Source: Planoprotostelium fungivorum (taxonomy: Eukaryota > Evosea > Variosea > Cavosteliida > Cavosteliaceae). From it: DNA of 64,000 nt. Position 1 is the stretch's first letter; each line of letters opens with the position of its first letter. Shown here piece after piece: positions 57,357 through 64,000 of the stretch. The notes under the pieces are model-generated. The model was not told where the DNA came from. It ran no database searches and was given only the letters and a program-made list of their open reading frames with translations. The translations under genes were made by a program, and so were the position numbers. The DNA lies in contig MDYQ01000042.1 of assembly GCA_003024175.1 (NCBI GenBank), positions 62,001 through 126,000 of the forward strand, given 5' to 3'.

Positions 57357-57405
57357 AATATTTGTGTACTTGGTTGATTGTAGATCGCTTGAATATCTTT
57401 GTCAA

Positions 57406-59541
57406 ATGTCAGTACATTTCAACGCCTCAGACCCCCCAGACAGGAAGAAGATGGCCGATAAATCTGGATTTTTAACTAAACAAGGCGGAACCATTAAGAC
57501 ATGGAAAGAGAGATGGTGTGTTCTCAAAAACAACAAAATATACTATTCCAAGTCACAAGATAAGGAGGGTGAAAAGGGCCACATTGATCTCGAAGGTCTC
57601 AAGCCAGCTGATGTCCGCATCTCCGACAAGAAGAAGTGCTCATTTGAGGTACCTCGTCCATTGTTACGAAACTGAAAATGCGCTAGATCAAGACTCCCGC
57701 TCGAGTCTTCTATATGATTGCAAGCAGTGACAGTGAGCGCGATGAATGGATTCGTTGCATTGCGGTGAGCACCACCCGAACCTCTCCCGATCTGACACTT
57801 GCAGGCTTCTGTGGCCACTGCAGGAGACGGAAACAGCAAGAAGAAAGTTGGATTGCAGGACTTTGATCTGCTCAACGTGATAGGAAAGGGAGCCTTCGGT
57901 AAGGTTCTTCAAGTGAGAAGAAAGAAGGACGGAAAACTGTTTGCCATGAAGGTGTGTCCACTCCTTTCAATTCGATCGTAAAGTAGTACAGATATTGAAC
58001 AAGAAAAATATCTTGGAATCCAACGAACTGGAGCACACCCGTACCGAAAAGAATGTTCTGCAGAAGGTGTGTGCAGAGTATTCCTCTCCCACTAACAGCT
58101 CACAGGTGGTCCATCCCTTCTTAGTCAACCTCCATTGCAGTTTCCAGTCGGCTGATAAACTCTACTTTGTCATGGTAAGTCAACACACGATAGGGAACCT
58201 AACTGTCTCACAGGATTGGGTCAACGGAGGAGAGTTGTTTCACCATCTCCAGGTGAGATATCCATCACAGAACACGAGATCCCTACACAGAGAATGATTG
58301 ACCGATGGACAGAAAGAGAGACGATTCTCACCTGAGAGGGCCAAGTTCTATTGTGCTGAGATTGTGTTGGGTCTGGAATATCTACGTGAGACCATTCGAC
58401 ATCCAAGATCTGACTCTGACAGACAACCACGGAATCATCTACAGAGATCTGAAGCCTGAGGTGGGTGTCTCTTCTCTATTCCTTCTCATTCCTTCAGAAT
58501 CTCCTCCTCACAGCAGAAGGACACATCTGCATGACAGACTTTGGAATCAGTGAGAATGAACCAACGGAGAGGAATGACTGTTGTAGGTAAGGAGGGTTTG
58601 ATCTCCGAAGACGACAAGACTACGACCTTCTGCGGCACCCCTGAGTATCTGGGTGGGTTCATCCCCACAGTTGAATCTGATGATCTGCAGCCCCAGAGGT
58701 GTTGCAGGGTAAGCCCTACAACAAGAATGTCGATTGGTGGTCTTTCGGTACTCTGATGCACGAGATGCTGACTGGTCTGGTTAGTCCTTCTCTGTTTCAT
58801 CTCCACTCTGACCCCTGTATCTCACTCTCATTCAGCCTCCCTTCTATGCCAAGGATGTACAGGAGATGTACAAGAAGATCAGTGTGTCACTCATAGATGC
58901 AACAAATGACATTCCACAGTTCATCAGGAGCTCATACTGCCTTCCACAATGGACCCAGACACCAAAGACATCATCCTCAAGGTACTCATCTCTCTATCCA
59001 TTGTTCTCTTCATCACTCTTCTCTATCCACTGCTCTATTCATCATTCATCTGTCTATCCATTGTTCTCTTCATCATTGATCTCATCTGAATGCAGTTGTT
59101 GATCCGTGACCCCTCGAAACGATTGAGTGATCCTAAACAAATCAAGGCCCACAAATATTTCCAGGTAGACAAGAATGTAGATGACCACTGACCCCTTAGG
59201 GAATCGATTGGGATCTATTGTTCCGCAAAGAGATTAAGCCCTCGTTTGTTCCCAGTGTGGTGAGTACTCAAATGCTCTGATCTGTGAGACTGAACACTCA
59301 CAGAGCGGAGCTGCAGACGTATCACAGGTGGACAAAGGTGAGCGATCTGGCTTGACATACATCCTCTGGTGTGCACGGAATGACAGAGACAGCCTTTTTG
59401 TCTGAGGACCCCAATGCAGAGATGGCAACCCAGGGAGGAGGAATTCCCCCCGAGAAGCAGGTGAGAGACTGGATTAGCGGGAGTTGATAAGAGCAGATGA
59501 ACTTTGATGGCTTCACGTTCAGTCCAGATACATACAGATAG
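57406..59541 (+). CDS. PKB: PKB/Akt-type AGC kinase with N-terminal PH domain
   Basis: PH domain ([50 protein letters not shown]) for phosphoinositide binding, then an AGC kinase: [55 protein letters not shown]. The activation loop [16 protein letters not shown] holds the PDK1 site, and [21 protein letters not shown] follows. The C-terminus has a turn motif region ([10 protein letters not shown]) and a hydrophobic motif (FDGFTF) for the TORC2 site. Order and length (about 440-460 residues) match Akt and Dictyostelium PkbA. The start at 57406 lies 50 bases after the upstream gene's stop; MADKSGF at 57451 is an alternative. An AATAAA lies at 59572. Confidence 0.95.
58982..59095. repeat. Imperfect repeats in a PKB intron
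   Basis: Tctatccattgttctcttcatca occurs twice, with related ctctatccactgctctattcatc between. The intron is about 110 bases, longer than its neighbours, and pyrimidine-rich. Confidence 0.7.
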
Positions 59542-59817
59542 ATAGTAGCAGCGGTACTGTGTTGCGGTAATAAAGGAAATATCGGTGATCTTTATCAATC
59601 AGTTTTCCACCAGTTTTTTTCGTGTCCGCATTGCTTAGCGTTTCACCAAATTTCTACCAGTTTCACACGGCGGAGCGGGATGTCTCGAATCTCACGTCGA
59701 CTGAGTAGAAGCTGACGCAGGTCATACATCACGAACACCGACAACGATACGTGAGCAACTTGATTGATAGTAGCTGTTCGCTGACAGAAGAAGGTATTTA
59801 TCACTAACAAACATTCA

Positions 59818-61380
59818 ATGGAGAGCATCAAGAGGAGATTTAGCAGAGGAAGCAAAAAGGACCTCCGTGCCGAGGAGACAACCACATCCTCAAAGTCCAA
59901 TTTAACTGGAAACAGCTATGAGATCCCCTACGACGAAGTTGTGCCAACAACAACCACTGTAGAGACCAGGACAGAAACAATTGTCGAAGAAGCACCTGTG
60001 TTGTCTAATGTAGCGACTGCTGCACCATCTCTCCTCAACACAGAGGTCCTCCCTGTCACGACTCAACCCATCCAGTTACAGACAGTGCTGAAAGAGACAG
60101 TTCTGAGGTAGGATCCTTCCTGTGAGTCACTTGACTGATATTGAAAGGGAGCACATTATCCCTCTGCAAAAAGAGGAGATTCAGCCGGTGATCTACCGTG
60201 AGAGAGAGCAGATCGAGATCCACCAGATCACACAACAACTGAAGGAAACTGTGGTGGCCCCCACTGTTGTGGAGGAAGTGCAAGCTGAACCAGAGTACAG
60301 AGAGACCGTCATGGTTCAGTGAGTGAAGAAGAGAAGGAGAAATCTGAGAGTCGACAGACATGAGGTCGCTCGCGAGGTGATGGAGAACAGCAGAACAGTG
60401 CTGCCAGCCACAACGGTCGTGGAAGAGTTAGCACCCATTGTGGAGGAGAGAGTCAACCGAAACATCCAAGAGGAGATCATCCACGTCATCGACAGAGACA
60501 TCGTACAGCCAACCATCATCCAGATCGAGCAACCCATCCACGAGAGGGTGAGATGCCTTCTCCGATGGGTCTAACAGAGCGCAGATCAGAGAGCACCTGA
60601 GAACATTAGAGTCAGAGACGGAGATGATCACGCTGCCTCCCGTATTCGGAGACAGAAGAGAGGCTGTCATTGGCAACCGCAGTGTGATCTCAACGACCCT
60701 CCTGACGAAGCCAATGTGGGAGCAACCCTTAGTCACAGCGGGAGAGAGGCTGGTCTCTGTGGAGGCTGAGATCGACCGCAGAATCCTGGGTCGACACCTG
60801 GGTGTGGCCTCCTACGGGGTCAACACTGTACGCTCCGGTGTCATCGCCTCCAACGGGCCTGTGACCAACCAGCTCAGCCTCACTCAGACCACCACCACTT
60901 ACAATGGCCCTCCCACCATCGCTTCCATTGCCGCTGCCTCCATCCTCCCCAACGATGTGGCTGTACCCGCTGGAAAGGTGAGATGGTACAAGTGCACTGA
61001 GATTGATGGAGACAGACGGGAGTATCGAGAAACTTATACTACCACACACCTGCCAGCACCGGGACGATGTACAACCCGCAACAAGCCAACAACAACGCCA
61101 TCTACATGCCCGCCCCTCAATTCACTTACCAGCCTGTCTTTGGCACGTCGAACAAAGAGGCTGGCTTCCAATCTCACGGACATGTAGCAAGTGAGAGAGA
61201 AGAGAGCGATACGTACTGAGCATCACAGTGAGTCGACCTGCACCAGGAACCCTGTACGCTCCTCAGAACGCCCAGCCCAGCTGCTATCTTCCTGCTCCTC
61301 AAATCGACTTCCAGCCAACATTTGCCAACACTTCTGGTGTGGCTGGACAGAACCTTGGCTATGGCGTCCAGGCTCGTTGA
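59818..61380 (+). CDS. Fungal-allergen/alveolin-like charged repeat protein
   Basis: Starts MESIKRRFSRGSKKDLRAEE, basic then rich in Thr/Val. Repeats of the type EREHIIPLQKEEIQPVIYRE, REQIEIHQITQQLKETVVAP, IEQPIHERI and PIVEERVNRNIQEEIIHVID resemble the fungal Asp-f-like allergen family, found also in Amoebozoa, and more loosely alveolins. After VVPTTTTVETRTETIVEE and a middle region (LVSVEAEIDRRILGRHLGVA) the C-terminus carries Pro/Tyr/Gln-rich repeats (MYNPQQANNNAIYMPAPQFT; LYAPQNAQPSCYLPAPQIDF) ending GYGVQAR. No signal peptide. Cytoskeletal or cortical role is plausible but inferred. Splicing around 60975-61045 and 61185-61235 is less certain than the rest. Confidence 0.75.
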
Positions 61381-61477
61381 ATTTCATAAACCGCGTCTTC
61401 CGTTCTGCTTCTTGTAGTTATGACAATATTCTTTCTTTTATTTCCGATATCATTTTTGCCCTCATCTCCGATCGAAC

Positions 61478-62319
61478 ATGGGTTGCGGTAACAGTCAGGA
61501 GGAGGTACCCAAGGCCTCTGCGCCCAATCTCCTTGAGAAGGCAGACTACAGCGAATCATACATCCGCAACAAGAGTGTAATTAACCGGAAGCTCTTAAAA
61601 GTGATCCTGCTGGGGGACTCAGGGTGAGACACCAAGAATCATTACGAGATTATCTCATGGTTTCAGAGTTGGAAAATCCTCTTTGATGAATCAGTATGTT
61701 CATCAACAATTTGCAGCCGAGTACAAGGCAACAATTGGAGCCGATTTTCTCACAAAACACGTTATGATAGATAACGTCCCTGTAACCATGCAGATATGGG
61801 ATACAGGTAAATGCTTATTTCGATCCTTCTAACAGTCAAACAGCTGGACAAGAGCGCTTCCAATCTCTTGGAGTTGCCTTCTACCGTGGAGCAGACTGCT
61901 GTGCCTTGGTCTTCGACATCAATTCTGAAAAGTCGTTCGATAGTGTAACTTCGTGGAAAGAAGGTGAGAAGCCACCCACAAAATTCACTGAATGGAATAG
62001 AATTTCTTCTCAAAGCGCAAATCCAAAACCCACACGATTTCTGCTTTGTTCTGTTGGGAAACAAGGTCGACATCGAAAACCAACGTCAGGTACTGAAGAT
62101 ACAACGAGTGAATCCGCTGATGATGTCAGGTGTCCAGAAAGAGAGCAGTCAACTGGTGCGAAGAGAATGGCTCCATCCCCTACTATGAGGTAGATGTCGA
62201 TACTCGCCTATATGACTCTAAATCATTTGCAGGTTTCAGCCAAAAACGGTACCTGCGTCGTGGATGCTTTCGACTGCTTAGCTGCAACCACTCTCAACCG
62301 GGATGATCTGGTTTCTTGA
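61478..62319 (+). CDS. Rab7-type GTPase with N-terminal acylation motif and no C-terminal cysteines
   Basis: Starts [18 protein letters not shown], a strong N-myristoylation plus palmitoylation signal (Gly2, Cys3). The GTPase core is very close to Rab7: [85 protein letters not shown] and YYEVSAKNG. It ends [14 protein letters not shown], without the hypervariable region or the CXC/CC prenylation site that Rab7 needs. Plant ARA6 (a Rab5) and Plasmodium Rab5B show the same swap of anchors; I know of no common Rab7 counterpart. All five G motifs are intact, so it should cycle GTP. Probably a late-endosome or phagosome GTPase. It stops 16 bases before the convergent RNB gene's stop. Confidence 0.9.
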
Positions 62320-62335
62320 GCAATGATGTCTGTGT

Positions 62336-64000
62336 TTATCCTCTATGATCATAAATTCTGTAATCGTAACCACACGTTCCATTTATTAGAGGAGAGGTAT
62401 CTTTGGGATGTTGGGATTGACCTTCTTTGGGTTCGACTTGTATTTTGATACGGACACGAGCGATGTCACAAACGTTGCAGAGTAAGGAGTGATCCCCATG
62501 AGACGAACGATCACCTGCACCGTTGAGATGAGACAACCGAGTGTGCATTACCTCAGTTCCGAGAGGAGCAGACCAATGCTCTATGACTGATCTCAAACCT
62601 AACTCAGGGATGTAAACCTGCAAGCGGTCGATGACATCCAGTTCTGTGGACACCACAAATGAGAGGAAGTCCTCTCCAACTCGATCTCTGAGGTACTGAC
62701 GCAGCCAGAATCGAGCGGATCTCTGTTGCAACTGCTTCGCCAGGTGCTCTGACATGTTGACCAGAGGGATGATGTTGTCCAACTCCTCCTTGCTGGATCA
62801 TCTCAGTCGATGGTGTGGCAGAGACATCACCTGAAAGGGGGAGGTGCATCCGTCAGGTGGGCCTTGAGTTGGTAGTGGACCAGACAATCCATGTACCTCC
62901 GAATGGGTGAAGTCGTTCGAACGTAGCCTTCGAGACCGATGCTGTGGTGTCCGATGTTCTCCGTTGAATTGTAGGCTGAGCTCATGGTCTCAATGCTACG
63001 GAGAAGGTTCAGCATTCCCTTGTGGGGATTCTCCACTGAGATTTCGGATGGGTCGTAGATGTGAGTCGGCTTCTCTTGCACTCTGTACGGCACAGGGATT
63101 CCGTGTTTCTGTGAAAAATGGTACACAATCTCTCCCGCCAAGATCATCATCTCCGATACCATCGTCGTCGCTTTGTCACACAGCACCTGTCCGTCTCATT
63201 CATTGGCTCTCCATCCACACCCACCTGGTCATCCGTGTGGAAGCCAACCACTCTTCCATCTTCTACCAGAGGTGTCACCTTGGGTACATGATGGAATCGA
63301 ACGTTCCTCTCTGTCCTCTGTCATTCCCTTCCATTGTACCCTCTCACCTTGGCGGTACTTCTTTCTCTTCAGTGCGTGTTGGTAGATTCGATTCAACTCT
63401 CCCGCTGATTGTTCAGTCAAATGGGAAGGGAGTGATTGATTGCCTCTTTCTCCCTCTGATAGACTCAATGCTCGCTCCACCTGAGCTGTTCATCGAACTG
63501 ATTCAAATGAAATCTACCTGTTCGTAGTTCGCCCTAATCAAGTTGTTGATGGTCGATAACTGGATTTGTGACTGGTTGATGCTTCCGTCAGGGTTTAGCT
63601 TGGCGGAGAATGTGATGGACGGATTCTTTTGATCTGTGTGATATAGGGACATTGGTCCAGCGGCCAACTCGAGAGGTAGCATGGACACCCATTCATCCAC
63701 GTTATAGAGGGATGTTCCTCTGCTCCTCGCCCATAAATCCAGTGATGATTTCGGTTGGATCTGCTCTGTTCAACGAATGTCTCTGCTGATGCTCACCATG
63801 CGAGTGGGATCGGCAATGTGAATATGAACCCATCCATCGTCTGTGGAGCTGATGGCATCATCCACCTGTTCTGTTCATTCTTCTCCTCACCGATCCACTC
63901 ACCTCGATCGTCGAGTCACTGTCCACCGTGAAGATGCACCTCCCAAAGAGTCCTTCCGCTCTGTTCTTCTCATGAGGGTCCGTGATTACCATGGGGAAAT
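62336..64000 (-). CDS. RNB-domain exoribonuclease (RNase II/R family), 5-prime part cut off by window
   Basis: The RNase II family degrades RNA 3-prime to 5-prime, hydrolytically with Mg ions. Within the window, FTVDSDSTIEVDDAISSTDD near 63930-63850 is the catalytic DxxxxxDDA motif (its Asp residues bind Mg). Then GWVHIHIADPTRM, SRGTSLYNVDEWVSMLPLE, SMLNLLRSIET and the RNB end: SIGLEGYVRTTSPIRRYMDC (conserved TSPIRRY.D) near 62900. The C-terminus is short (RIYDHRG). It resembles plant organellar RNR1 and the fungal mitochondrial exonuclease DSS1 more than DIS3, judging by length beyond TSPIRRY; this is uncertain. The N-terminal part lies outside. The stop faces the Rab7 stop. Confidence 0.87.

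Noticed and set aside
1-64000. Search for retroelement or virus-derived genes, CRISPR arrays, tRNA and rRNA genes
   Set aside because: I saw no reverse transcriptase, integrase, capsid or transposase motif, no terminal repeats, no regularly spaced repeats and no cloverleaf I trust; absence by eye is not proof.

Overview
The window is a gene-dense piece of a protist nuclear genome, neither bacterial nor viral. I count 29 protein genes, nearly all split by very short introns of about 25 to 60 bases that start gtgag or gtaag and end in ag. Exons were joined by hand from conserved protein motifs, so gene ends are firm but some inner junctions are tentative. Gene content points to an amoebozoan-like flagellated amoeba: WASP, a CARMIL-like scaffold, a RasGEF fused to F-box and kinase domains, PKB/Akt, many LRR and F-box proteins, and the axonemal protein EFHC1. 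A protostelid-type amoeba would fit; this is inference from gene content only.

Layout. 1-1488: a diverged direct duplication with one N and no firm gene. 1489-10203: intramembrane protease (SPPL), EFHC1, a small secreted Cys-rich protein, a second N inside a duplicated promoter and first exon, then an LRR-SH3 CARMIL-like protein. 10712-18926: a secreted sorbosone-dehydrogenase/PKD protein facing a very large WD40-ankyrin-polycystin channel. 19159-25002: mARC, CDP-diacylglycerol synthase, dynein light intermediate chain, C1D. 25188-31471: the F-box/RasGEF/kinase fusion, a LamG surface protein and an acidic-basic nuclear-type protein. 32059-39063: WASP, an F-box protein, an LRR kinase, ARFRP1, BCKDHB. 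39522-44450: a secreted double-LamG protein and a UspA-like protein. 44543-55211: ERCC6L2-type helicase, MED14, DPH1 and a SAP-domain coiled-coil protein. 55561-64000: a membrane glycoprotein, PKB, an allergen-like repeat protein, an acylated Rab7-type GTPase and a partial RNB exoribonuclease.

Themes. Actin and membrane signalling recurs (WASP, CARMIL-like, RasGEF, PKB, Rab7, ARFRP1, CDS). Genes are packed with 11 to 60 bases between convergent stops and about 90 to 120 bases between some divergent starts. In several genes the AATAAA hexamer overlaps the stop codon. The most unusual items are the WD40-ankyrin-TRPP fusion, the F-box-RasGEF-kinase fusion, a Rab7 that appears to have exchanged its C-terminal prenyl cysteines for an N-terminal acylation motif, the LRR-SH3 protein, and a possible 15-base intron or in-frame TGA in the SAP gene. 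I saw no tRNA, rRNA, CRISPR array or intact mobile element.
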